This document shows, piece by piece, positions 9,017 to 17,088 of a stretch of 33,016 nt of DNA. Origin of the DNA: Anaeromyxobacter dehalogenans (lineage in GTDB: Bacteria; UBP6; JAFGXH01); the NCBI GenBank assembly GCA_020718465.1, contig DYRY01000010.1:1-33016 (forward strand), in the 5' to 3' direction. A program made the position numbers and the translations under genes. The stretch's first letter is position 1. Each line of letters opens with the position of its first letter. The notes below the pieces were generated by a model. It was not told where the DNA came from. It saw only the letters and a list, made by a program, of their open reading frames with translations, and did not search any database.

Positions 9017-10762
9017 ATGAAAATACAGACACTAACACTAGCAAAACTTCAATTTAAACAGGGTCATCTTGATAAAGCTCAAGAGATTTTAGATGTTTTA
9101 GTGGAAACACCAGAGACAATAAAGTTAAGAGAACAAATCAATGAGGCTCTGTTTATTCAAAAGCTATCCTCATATACAGAGAGTATTAAAGAGAGAGCTC
9201 TATTTTTAAACAAAGCTTTAGCAAAAATAAAAGAGTCTAAACAGAGTTTTAAAAGTGATATTGAAAAAAAACACTCATTTAATGATCTCTATTTTGATTG
9301 TGATATCTCTCTTGAGAGAAAGTATAAACCGTCTCAAAAACTTCAACAGATTTATAATATGTTAGAGCAGTGTAGACGATTTGAGCCTAAAAAGAGAGAT
9401 AAAAGTGCAACTTTTGAAGATATATCTCTTAATTTATCTGTAGAGATTTCTTGGGGTTATATTTTTGAACACTCTGATGGTGAAAAAATTGAGGTAGATT
9501 CATCTGAAATTGCTGTTGTTGAGGAATCTAAAGAGGTTTTTGTCTCTGCAAAACCTCTATTAGAGCAACTTTTAGGGAATATATCTCAAAAAAGGGATAG
9601 AAAAATACAAAATATAGCATCTTTTGATGACATCTCAATTGATTTTACATTTGATATATCAAAAGTTTTTGAGGTTGATAAAAAATCTGATTTAACTGAT
9701 GAGACTATTTTTGTAACTGAAAGTAATAATTTGATTTTAGAAGAAACTACTGCTTTTGATTCTGAAGTTTTTACTAACAGTGTTTCTTTTGAACCACAAC
9801 AGAGTGAGAGTATAGCCTCTTTTTCAGAATTTGAATTAAATGAAACTCTATCAGATTTAACTGATTTATCAAATAAAATAGAGTCTGATATTGAAGATTC
9901 AGTTGAAAATGTTAATTTAAAGGTTGCAGATTGCTCTCATAATAAAATCATGTTTTTATCAAAACTTGCAGACTCTTTTTCAAAAAAAGATACTCAAATT
10001 TTTAAACCAAAATATTTGGCATCTTTTGATGACATCTCAATTGATTTTACACTTGATATATCAAAAGTTTTTGAGGTTGATAAAAAATCTGATTTAACTG
10101 ATGAGACTATTTTTGTAACTGAAAGTAATAATTTGATTTTAGAAGAAACTACTGCTTTTGATTCTGAAGTTTTTACTAACAGTGTTTCTTTTGAACCACA
10201 ACAGAGTGAGAGTATAGCCTCTTTTTCAGAATTTGAATTAAATGAAACTCTATCAGATTTAACTGATTTATCAAATAAAATAGAGTCTGATATTGAAGAT
10301 TCAGTTGAAAATGTTAATTTAAAGGTTGCAGATTGCTCTCATAATAAAATCATGTTTTTATCAAAACTTGCAGACTCTTTTTCAAAAAAAGATACTCAAA
10401 TTTTTAAACCAAAATATTTGGCATCTTTTGATGACATCTCAATTGATTTTACACTTGATATATCAAAAGTTTTTGAGGTTGATAAAAAATCTGAAGATTT
10501 ATTTTTAGATACCAAAACCACATCAAAAATTGATGAACTTCAGAATTTAATCAAGTTTATTCAAGAGGATAAAAAAAGGGAGAGAAAACATGGTGAAAAC
10601 CTATTTTCTGATATCTCATTGAGTATTGAATTAGAGGTTTCAAGAGAGTACTCTACCCCAATTATCTCTGTTAAGAGAAGCAGAATTGATAGAAAAATAG
10701 AGGTTTTAAACTCATTACTAAAAAAAATAGATGATTATAAACATCAGAAAGGGACAAAATGA
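9017..10762 (+). CDS. TPR-like N-terminus plus helix/F-x-D-I-S repeat protein, undescribed, putative scaffold
   Basis: A 581-residue, acidic, soluble protein without signal or membrane segment. Residues 1-47 look like a TPR helix pair (LTLAKLQFKQGHLDKAQEIL). The rest is built from repeated units. Each has a predicted amphipathic helix (for example QKLQQIYNMLEQCRRF, KPLLEQLLGNISQ, KIDELQNLIKFIQ, KIEVLNSLLKKID) followed by a short acidic/hydrophobic strand motif: HSFNDLYFDCDIS (86-98), ATFEDISLNLSVEIS (131-145), ASFDDISIDFTFDIS (201-215, again at 335 and 469 with L for the second F) and LFSDISLSIELEVS (529-542). Residues 201-334 and 335-468 are a near-perfect duplication. It starts 11 bp after the lipoprotein gene and overlaps the Roadblock gene by 4 nt. 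No known family recognised; a multivalent binding scaffold for the Roadblock protein or a partner GTPase is inference. Confidence 0.85.
   Translation: MKIQTLTLAKLQFKQGHLDKAQEILDVLVETPETIKLREQINEALFIQKLSSYTESIKERALFLNKALAKIKESKQSFKSDIEKKHSFNDLYFDCDISLERKYKPSQKLQQIYNMLEQCRRFEPKKRDKSATFEDISLNLSVEISWGYIFEHSDGEKIEVDSSEIAVVEESKEVFVSAKPLLEQLLGNISQKRDRKIQNIASFDDISIDFTFDISKVFEVDKKSDLTDETIFVTESNNLILEETTAFDSEVFTNSVSFEPQQSESIASFSEFELNETLSDLTDLSNKIESDIEDSVENVNLKVADCSHNKIMFLSKLADSFSKKDTQIFKPKYLASFDDISIDFTLDISKVFEVDKKSDLTDETIFVTESNNLILEETTAFDSEVFTNSVSFEPQQSESIASFSEFELNETLSDLTDLSNKIESDIEDSVENVNLKVADCSHNKIMFLSKLADSFSKKDTQIFKPKYLASFDDISIDFTLDISKVFEVDKKSEDLFLDTKTTSKIDELQNLIKFIQEDKKRERKHGENLFSDISLSIELEVSREYSTPIISVKRSRIDRKIEVLNSLLKKIDDYKHQKGTK
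9617..10494 (+). repeat. 402-bp in-frame tandem duplication, two full copies plus a 74-bp partial third
   Basis: Copy 1 spans 9617-10018, copy 2 spans 10019-10420, and a third begins at 10421 and stays identical to about 10494. Each starts GCATCTTTTGATGACATC. By reading line against line I see one substitution between copies 1 and 2 (ACATTTG versus ACACTTG, Phe to Leu). The third copy has the copy-2 version. The period of 402 is 134 codons, so the frame is kept. Near identity points to a recent event or ongoing homogenisation; recombination between copies could change protein length. Confidence 0.95.
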
Positions 10763-11109
10763 TTTTTGAAAAATACTTCTCTGAGATATTCTCTGAATGC
10801 AGTGGCACAAAGGGAATTGCGATTATGGGTAAAGATGGGATTGCTGTTGAACAACAGTCATCAGACCAGTTTTTTGAGGAGCTTTTGATAGAGTTTTCCG
10901 ATGTTACAACAAAGGCTATCTCTATTTTTGACTCAAGAGGTGAACTGACTAAACAGCAGATTTTTTTAACAGAGAAAAATCTCCTTTTTGTTGAGAGTTT
11001 ATCAGATTACTACTCTTTATTTGTTTTAGCTGATAGCTCTGTTAATATTGGAAAACTCCGTTTTGTAGTTAGAAAAAAAGCACCATGGATAAAAAAAGAG
11101 CTTCAATAA
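10759..11109 (+). CDS. Roadblock/LC7-domain protein (MglB-like GTPase regulator)
   Basis: A 116-residue single-domain protein with the Roadblock/LC7 pattern: an N-terminal helix (EKYFSEIFSEC), strand-turn-strand with KGIAIMGKDGIAVEQQ, a central helix (FEELLIEFSDVTTKAISIF), two strands (QQIFLTEKNLLFVESLSD, YYSLFVLADSS) and a last helix (IGKLRFVVRKKAP). Bacterial Roadblock proteins such as MglB act as dimers on Ras-like MglA GTPases and set the polarity of type IV pili and gliding motors. The start overlaps the stop of the repeat protein as ATGA, implying coupled, stoichiometric synthesis. No MglA-like GTPase lies in the window. A role in positioning or switching this pilus system follows from family and context and is inference. 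Confidence 0.82.
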   Translation: MIFEKYFSEIFSECSGTKGIAIMGKDGIAVEQQSSDQFFEELLIEFSDVTTKAISIFDSRGELTKQQIFLTEKNLLFVESLSDYYSLFVLADSSVNIGKLRFVVRKKAPWIKKELQ

Positions 11110-11618
11110 TCCTTATAGAGGGACCTAATTTAAATTTAATAGATTTAAGACCAAAAATATATCAATCAAAAAACTCAAATAGTGAGATTTTTCAAAAAAT
11201 AGAGCAGTTTTTTGAGCTTATCTATTTTCAATCAAATTATGAAGGGGAGTTTGTTGATATTTTACAACTTATTGAAATTAATAATATTCAAAATATTTCA
11301 GAAAACTCTAATTTTTTAGAAAAAATAGATAAATCTGAAAAAATTTTAGGTTTTCTGAAAAAAATAGAGAAAAAAAATATTGCTGGAGTTATTATTAATC
11401 CAGCAGCATTAACACACTACTCAATAGCTCTTTCAGATGCTTTAGAGATTTTAACTCTTCCAAAAGTTGAAGTTCATCTTACCAATATTTATAAAAGAGA
11501 GGAGTTTCGACACAAATCAGTAACAGCTAAAAATGTTGACTTTGTTATATCTGGTGCTGGAAATTTTGGCTACTATCTTGCAGCAGAGTATATTTATAAT
11601 CTAATTCCAATATGTTAA
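11085..11618 (+). CDS. aroQ: Type II 3-dehydroquinate dehydratase with an internal insert
   Basis: AroQ converts 3-dehydroquinate to 3-dehydroshikimate in the shikimate pathway; the enzyme is a cytoplasmic dodecamer. Conserved parts: EGPNLNL (14-17), Arg22 and the catalytic-loop Tyr26 (RPKIY), QSNYEGEFVD (49-58), INPAALTHYS (104-113), VEVHLTNIYKREEFRHKS with catalytic His131 and Arg138, and a final GAGNFGYYLAAEYI. The usual GTREP loop reads IDLRPK and the family's YG is YQ. The distance between the EGE and INP blocks is about 28 residues longer than in standard enzymes of about 145 residues, with Asn/Lys/Glu-rich extra sequence at 66-97. The start overlaps the Roadblock gene by 25 nt, so it is probably coupled to it. 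It is the last gene of the pilus unit; aroQ near pilus genes is known in other proteobacteria. Confidence 0.87.
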   Translation: MDKKRASIILIEGPNLNLIDLRPKIYQSKNSNSEIFQKIEQFFELIYFQSNYEGEFVDILQLIEINNIQNISENSNFLEKIDKSEKILGFLKKIEKKNIAGVIINPAALTHYSIALSDALEILTLPKVEVHLTNIYKREEFRHKSVTAKNVDFVISGAGNFGYYLAAEYIYNLIPIC

Positions 11619-11676
11619 TAGTAATCTAGCCATTTTTTTTTTTAAACAAAATAACAAAAAAGTTAATTAGACTAAT

Positions 11677-12291
11677 TTATAGGTTCATTTCATATATGTT
11701 TTTAGGTGAGTATGCTGTATATCTATAGGCATTTACATAGTTTCTAAATGTTTGCCTTAAAAATAACTCTTTTTGCTTCTCTTCCTCTTGTTTTAGAATT
11801 TTTACCCGTTTTTCAAGATATTTAAATGAGTCTCGAAAATGTGTTAATGCTCCATCAGAAAGGAAGTATGAATCATCTCTAAAATAGATAAAACTCTGAA
11901 TCAAATCCCCCTTTCTAAAGCCAGAGGAGTCAGATAGTAAAACTAAATAGCTGTTTTTGGGATTAAGAAAATCTTCAATAAAAATATTATCATCTGTTAT
12001 TTTTTTTATTTTAAAAATAGATAAAATTCTATTTTTAAAAATATTAAAAGCAGATTCCAATATCTCTCCATTTCTAAAAAGCATCTCTACAATTGTACTA
12101 TCATTATTTAAAGGAATAGTTAATATATACTCAAAATAGTAAAGATAGAGAGTTTTATGCATTGGGTCAATCTCTGTTATTGTAATATGAGTTTGATAAA
12201 ACCTCTCTTGAAGTTGAAGAATTATTTTTGTATATTTCTCTTGTGAAAGAGCATCTTCAATTTGATGAAGATCGCTATGATAGTTATCCAT
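11677..12291 (-). CDS. Unknown 204-residue cytoplasmic protein
   Basis: I do not recognise this protein. It has no signal peptide or membrane segment. Residues 1-35 are helical (HSDLHQIEDALSQEKYTKII). The middle is mixed alpha/beta with strands such as THITITEIDP and LYLYYFEYILTIPL and the stretch NSYLVLLSDSSGFRKGD. The last 50 residues form a charged helix (LEKRVKILKQEEEKQKELF). AAGAGAAGAG precedes the ATG. It lies 68 bp downstream of rel on the same strand and may be cotranscribed with it. It converges on aroQ across 58 bp that contain a run of about twelve T but no clear hairpin. Base composition matches its neighbours, so there is no sign of recent transfer. Confidence 0.72.
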   Translation of the reverse strand: MDNYHSDLHQIEDALSQEKYTKIILQLQERFYQTHITITEIDPMHKTLYLYYFEYILTIPLNNDSTIVEMLFRNGEILESAFNIFKNRILSIFKIKKITDDNIFIEDFLNPKNSYLVLLSDSSGFRKGDLIQSFIYFRDDSYFLSDGALTHFRDSFKYLEKRVKILKQEEEKQKELFLRQTFRNYVNAYRYTAYSPKNIYEMNL

Positions 12292-12359
12292 TAAACTCTT
12301 CTCTTAATAGTTAAAAATAAACATAAATAACCCATTACTATAAATGGAGAGAAATTATA

Positions 12360-14603
12360 TCAAACAGTTCTTCTAAAATCAACATATAAAATTCCTGGAA
12401 TTTTTGTGATTTTTGCTTTTATTTTTTTTAACATCTCTATATCAGATACAAGAATTGTTAACATAATTCCAACTGTATTTGATTCTGTCTCTTTTGAGGA
12501 TGTTATTGACTCAATATTAAGCTCCATTTTAGATATCACTTTTGTGATTTCAGATAAAAGTCCAACCTTATTCGAACCATGAATATCTATTATTATTGGT
12601 CTAAAAGCCCCTTCATTTTGCCAAAAGGCAGGAACAACTCTTTCTAAGTCGAAATTTTCAACATTTACACAGTTTTTTTTATGAATTGTAACACCAACTC
12701 CAATAGAGATGTAACCAATAATAGCTTCATTTGGAATAGGATTACAACATTTTGCAAATCGAATCATTATATTCTCAAGACCATCAATAATAACTCCAGA
12801 TTTTGAATCAGATGCTTTTTTTGAGAATTTTTTTAAAAAACGGGCAAAACGAGTCTCTTCCTCTTGTTCTCTCTTTTTAAGAAGAGCATCTTTACTTTCT
12901 GGAATTAACTTCTCAAGAATCTCTTTAACATCAAGTTTTCCATAACCAATTGCAATTGCAATTCCTGTTAAATTTGCATATCTTGTTGTTTTTGCTCTCT
13001 CTTCAAGAGAGTTATCTTTTATAAGTTTATTAAAGTTTAAGCCAAATTTTGAACACTCTTTTTCAAGAACAGATAATCCAAGCTGTTTTGCTTGATCTCT
13101 CTCCTCTTGATTTACAATAGAGGCAATTTTTGAACGTGCTCTAGATGTTACAACAAACTCCAACCACTCTGCTTTTGGTTTTTGATTAGAGCTCTTTGTA
13201 ATACTTACAACCTGCCCAGATTTTAACTTTTGCCTTAATGGGGCAATTGAGCCATTAATTGTAGCTCCACTACACTGATTTCCTAAATTTGTATGTATTG
13301 CATATGCAAAGTCTAAAACTGTTGCTCCCTCAGGAAGAATAATAACATCTCCTCCAGGTGTAAAAACATATATCTCTCTATTAACAATCTCATCAGATAT
13401 ATCTGATTCAATATCTCTATTTTGATTATTAAAACTTTTATCTAAATCACTTGGATTTTTTTCTTGATTCTCAATCTCCTCTTGAATCCAATGTTTGACT
13501 ATTTTTTTTAAGGTATTAATTTGTGTTTGTTCTTTTGTTTCGGCCGATTTTTTAGCTTTATATGCCCAATGAGCAGCAAAACCATTCTCTGCAATAAGAT
13601 GCATCTCCTCTGTTCTAATCTGAATTTCAATCACTTTTCCTGTTTTTGAAACAACAGCTGTATGAAGTGATTGATAGTTATTTGATTTTGGCATAGAGAT
13701 ATAATCTTTAAATCTTCCTGGAATTGCTTTATAAAAAGAGTGTATCTCACCTAAAACAAGATAGCAATCCTCTTTTTTTGTTGTTATAACTCTAAAAGCA
13801 GTTATATCATAAAGCTCATTAAATTGTTTGTTGGCTCTAACCATTTTTTCATAGATAGAGTAGATATGCTTTGCTCTACCATCAACTCTTCCTTTTAGAG
13901 AGAGAGTTTCTAAAATATTTTTAAGTTCTGATATGGTTTCTGATATAAAAGTATCTCTTTGCTCTTTTTTTTCATCAAGAAAATTAGCTATTTTTCTATA
14001 GTTTTCAAAATCAAGAAATTTGAAAGCCAAATCCTCAAGTTCCGATTTTATTTTATAAAGACCCAATTTATGAGCAATTGGAGCATATAATTCTTTTGTT
14101 TCAAGAGCTTTCTGTAGTTGTTTATCTTTTGGAAGATATTTAAGTGTTCTCATATTATGAACTCTATCTGCAAGTTTCAAAAATAGAATTCTCATATCAT
14201 CAAGTGTTGATATTTGAATCATTTTTCTAAATCCTGCAGCTCTGCTTTCATCTTTTGATTGATATGATGTTTTTGAAAGAGTTGTAAATCCATCAACAAT
14301 TTTGGCAATCTCTAAACCAAACTCTTTCTCTAAAAACTCTCTCTCAATTGTTGAATCATACTCCATAACATCATGAAGATATGCTGCTCCAATAGTTGCC
14401 CAATCTAAACGAAGCTCTTTTGCCACAATTAGTGCAATTTCTACAGAGTGAATAAAAAAAGAGTCTCCATTTAAACGAAGATGCTCTTTATGAACTTTTT
14501 TTGAAAACTCAATACATCTCTCTATAACATTCCAATCAGTTTCTGATGAGTGTGAAAGAAGTGCTTTCTTTGTCTCTTCAATATAAATAGAAACATCAAT
14601 CAT
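12360..14603 (-). CDS. rel: Bifunctional (p)ppGpp synthetase/hydrolase, Rel/SpoT type
   Basis: Makes and degrades the alarmone (p)ppGpp. Domains on the 747-residue product: HD hydrolase about 25-180 with intact His52, LHDVMEYD (His77-Asp78) and LKLADRVHNMRTL (142-154); synthetase with YDITAFRVIT, RFKDYISMPKSNNYQSLHTA and EIQIRTEEMH followed by FAAHWAYK; TGS about 405-465 (EIYVFTPGGDVIILPEGAT); a zinc-finger-like region with RFAKCCNPIPNEAI; and C-terminal ACT (GLLSEITKVISKMELNIESI). The intact HD residues and RFKD (RXKD class, not the EXDD of RelA) indicate both activities. NNYQSLH replaces the common NGYQSLH. A longer frame reaches 14636, but its extra residues (MVFWCFDFGSY) are unlike the family; both starts have weak ribosome-binding sites. 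It diverges from the lytic transglycosylase gene. Confidence 0.95.
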   Translation of the reverse strand: MIDVSIYIEETKKALLSHSSETDWNVIERCIEFSKKVHKEHLRLNGDSFFIHSVEIALIVAKELRLDWATIGAAYLHDVMEYDSTIEREFLEKEFGLEIAKIVDGFTTLSKTSYQSKDESRAAGFRKMIQISTLDDMRILFLKLADRVHNMRTLKYLPKDKQLQKALETKELYAPIAHKLGLYKIKSELEDLAFKFLDFENYRKIANFLDEKKEQRDTFISETISELKNILETLSLKGRVDGRAKHIYSIYEKMVRANKQFNELYDITAFRVITTKKEDCYLVLGEIHSFYKAIPGRFKDYISMPKSNNYQSLHTAVVSKTGKVIEIQIRTEEMHLIAENGFAAHWAYKAKKSAETKEQTQINTLKKIVKHWIQEEIENQEKNPSDLDKSFNNQNRDIESDISDEIVNREIYVFTPGGDVIILPEGATVLDFAYAIHTNLGNQCSGATINGSIAPLRQKLKSGQVVSITKSSNQKPKAEWLEFVVTSRARSKIASIVNQEERDQAKQLGLSVLEKECSKFGLNFNKLIKDNSLEERAKTTRYANLTGIAIAIGYGKLDVKEILEKLIPESKDALLKKREQEEETRFARFLKKFSKKASDSKSGVIIDGLENIMIRFAKCCNPIPNEAIIGYISIGVGVTIHKKNCVNVENFDLERVVPAFWQNEGAFRPIIIDIHGSNKVGLLSEITKVISKMELNIESITSSKETESNTVGIMLTILVSDIEMLKKIKAKITKIPGILYVDFRRTV

Positions 14604-14889
14604 ATAACTACCAAAATCAAAACACCAAAATACCATATTTTAGAAATAGAATCAACCTATTAAAAAATAGCTACCTACTTGATGAAATTCATAAATTAAA
14701 ATCTCACTTAATCTTAATAAAATAATATAAAACTTTTTTTTACTAATAATTAATAAAAAAAATTGTTTTTAGTTATCGTTATTTTATATATTAGCAAAGA
14801 GTGAGTTTTGATTATAATATAAAAACTCTAAATTATTTTTACTGTAATATTTTATTAAATATATACTTTAATAGAATAAAAAGGATTTT
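14604..14889. other. AT-rich divergent promoter region of rel and the lytic transglycosylase gene
   Basis: This 286-bp stretch is nearly all A and T. It carries a perfect TATAAT at 14813-14818 on the plus strand, but no acceptable -35 box stands 16-18 bp before it. AGGA at 14882-14885 serves the transglycosylase ATG. I see no RNA gene, long hairpin or credible small reading frame. Confidence 0.4.
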
Positions 14890-17088
14890 ATGATATTTAT
14901 AATCTATCTATTTTCAATACTAAATATAGATCAATCTTTTCAAAAAGAGCTTTTAGAGACACCATTTGATAGAGAGATTATTTTTCAGCTTGATAATCAA
15001 AAACTAGATAACTCAATAAACTGTCCTTTAGCTATTTTCTATTATGAAAATAATATGTTAGATAAAGCAGAAAAATCACTCAATAGTTGTAAAAAAATAG
15101 GTGGAAAAAAAATTGAGTGGAGTGAGTTTATTCTTTTAAAAACATTATTTTACCAAAGAAAAACCTCCATTTTATGGGCAATATCAAAATTTATTGAGAA
15201 ATATCCTAACTCTATTTTTTTGGAGGAGATTGATAAAATAAAACAGAGGACTCTTTTTAGAGCAGAAAAATATACTTCATTTTTTGATGATAAAAATCTC
15301 TCTCTCTCACAAAAAAGAGTTCTTAATTACATGAAAGTCTATCAAAACTATAACCTATCATCTAAAAAGTTTTTCCCTTCATTAATGCTTTTAGAGTATA
15401 AAGAGTTTTTATCACAATTTCAGACTGATGAGTTAAAAAAAAATCAACCTGAAAATCTAATTGAAGAATTAAATGAGAGTGATTCAAATAGTTTTGGTTA
15501 TCGATTGTCACTTTTAAGAAGATTTAATCGAGAGCTTTTTTTAGAATCTATAAAAACATTAAAAGATAAATATAGTGATGAAAATGGGAGTTTAAAAAAA
15601 GGTGATATTAGAGTTCATCTTATTATACAGGAGTATTTATCATTAAAAGGGGATAAAAAAGAGATTTTTAAAATACAGGAGAGTTTTTTAGATGAAGCTT
15701 TAGCATTAACTGATTTAACAGAGAGTGAAAAATTTGATATATTGTATCAAAAGGCTCTTCTATATCATAAATATAAACTTAATTCAAAACGAGTTGAGAA
15801 TTATGATAAAATATTAGAACTCTCAATAGTTCCTAAAAACAAAATAAGTTACTATAAATTTAGAAAAGGTGTCTATCAAATTGAGGATGGATTGATTGAT
15901 GATGGTCTTAAAACTTTATACTTACTAATTGATGAGATTCCAAAATGGTACACAGAGTATCCAAGAGCTTTATGGCTTATTTTTCAAAATGAGAAAAATA
16001 AAGAGAAAAAAGAGGAGATTATTGAGAAGATGAGAAAAACTTCATCTTTAAAAAATAGTGCAAACTTCTACTCATCTGATGATAAGTCAGATGAGTATTT
16101 TAAAAATATAAAAGAGACTCTTTATGCAAGAATATTTTTAAAAGATAATCTAACTACCTCACCAAAAAAATGGGAAGAGTATAGTAAATATCAGAAAGTT
16201 ACCCCTCCAGAGTATCCCTCTTTCTCTAAAAACTATATTGGAGCTCAACTTTTTAAACTTTTACCAGATGTTTTAGAGATTGAGATGATTAAAGAGGGTT
16301 TCTATATGGGATTTTACACTCCAATTGAGGAGATTATGATATCTCTTTATCAAAAATTTTATAGAGTTTTATATAAAGATAAGGAGAAAAATCTAACAGA
16401 GGAGGAGATTGAGTTAAAGTCTAAAATAAAACCAATAAAGGATAAAATTTTTATACAATTTTTAAACTACTTTATCTCAACTAAAAATTATCACTACATA
16501 TATCTACTCCTTAATAGACATTTTTTATATTTTAAAAAAGATGAGAAATCAATATATAATAAAATGTTTCATCCATTAGCATATTTTGATGAGATTGATA
16601 AATTTTCAAAAGAGTTTGATGTAAATCCACTTATAGTTCTCTCAATAATGGAGACGGAGTCTATTTTTCATCCAGAGGTTGTCTCTTCAGCAGGTGCAAT
16701 AGGATTAATGCAGATAATGCCTCAAACAGGTAAAAAAATAGCAGAATCATTAAAAATTGATAGTTATGACCTTTTTAATCCTGATGATAATATAAGATTT
16801 GGGGTATATTATATTTCACAACTACTAAAAAGATTTAAACATCAAATTCCCTTTGCCTCTGCATCCTATAATGGTGGTCCACATAATATGAGTTTATGGT
16901 TAAAAAAACATAAAGATAAAAAACTATCTCTTATTGAGATGGTTGACCAAATTGAGTTTGCAGAGTCAAGAAATTATGCACATAAAATAGTTAGACTTTT
17001 ATCAACCTACTCAAATCTCTATTTACAACAAAAAATAACAGTTCCAATGGAAGTAGATTATGAAGAAAAGAAATCCATTTCTTATTAA
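14890..17088 (+). CDS. Soluble lytic transglycosylase, Slt70-like
   Basis: Cleaves the glycan strands of peptidoglycan in the periplasm, leaving 1,6-anhydro ends. The C-terminal GH23/SLT domain (about 575-720) is clear: LIVLSIMETESIFHPEV with catalytic Glu590 (the ES pair), SSAGAIGLMQIMPQTGKKIA, NIRFGVYYISQLL, FASASYNGGPHNM and a final FAESRNYAHKIVRLL. The preceding 550 residues are predicted almost wholly helical with TPR-like pairs, matching the superhelical ring of Slt70 (about 640 residues; this one has 732). The N-terminus MIFIIYLFSILNIDQSF is a short hydrophobic segment that may be a signal or anchor. AGGA lies 4 nt before the ATG. The next gene starts 29 nt before its stop, so the two are expressed together. 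Confidence 0.9.
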   Translation: MIFIIYLFSILNIDQSFQKELLETPFDREIIFQLDNQKLDNSINCPLAIFYYENNMLDKAEKSLNSCKKIGGKKIEWSEFILLKTLFYQRKTSILWAISKFIEKYPNSIFLEEIDKIKQRTLFRAEKYTSFFDDKNLSLSQKRVLNYMKVYQNYNLSSKKFFPSLMLLEYKEFLSQFQTDELKKNQPENLIEELNESDSNSFGYRLSLLRRFNRELFLESIKTLKDKYSDENGSLKKGDIRVHLIIQEYLSLKGDKKEIFKIQESFLDEALALTDLTESEKFDILYQKALLYHKYKLNSKRVENYDKILELSIVPKNKISYYKFRKGVYQIEDGLIDDGLKTLYLLIDEIPKWYTEYPRALWLIFQNEKNKEKKEEIIEKMRKTSSLKNSANFYSSDDKSDEYFKNIKETLYARIFLKDNLTTSPKKWEEYSKYQKVTPPEYPSFSKNYIGAQLFKLLPDVLEIEMIKEGFYMGFYTPIEEIMISLYQKFYRVLYKDKEKNLTEEEIELKSKIKPIKDKIFIQFLNYFISTKNYHYIYLLLNRHFLYFKKDEKSIYNKMFHPLAYFDEIDKFSKEFDVNPLIVLSIMETESIFHPEVVSSAGAIGLMQIMPQTGKKIAESLKIDSYDLFNPDDNIRFGVYYISQLLKRFKHQIPFASASYNGGPHNMSLWLKKHKDKKLSLIEMVDQIEFAESRNYAHKIVRLLSTYSNLYLQQKITVPMEVDYEEKKSISY

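Noticed and set aside
9617-10494. Repeat array as a possible CRISPR
   Set aside because: The period is 402 bp, there are no short repeat/spacer units, and the region is one uninterrupted reading frame.
11619-11676. T-run after aroQ as a terminator
   Set aside because: About twelve T follow CCA, but no stem of useful length precedes them.
12360-14603. Annotation as a synthetase-only RelA
   Set aside because: The HD hydrolase residues are intact and the synthetase carries RFKD, not EFDD, so a bifunctional enzyme is expected.
14604-14636. 11-residue N-terminal extension of Rel
   Set aside because: Residues MVFWCFDFGSY are unlike Rel N-termini and the ATG has no ribosome-binding site; the choice is not certain.
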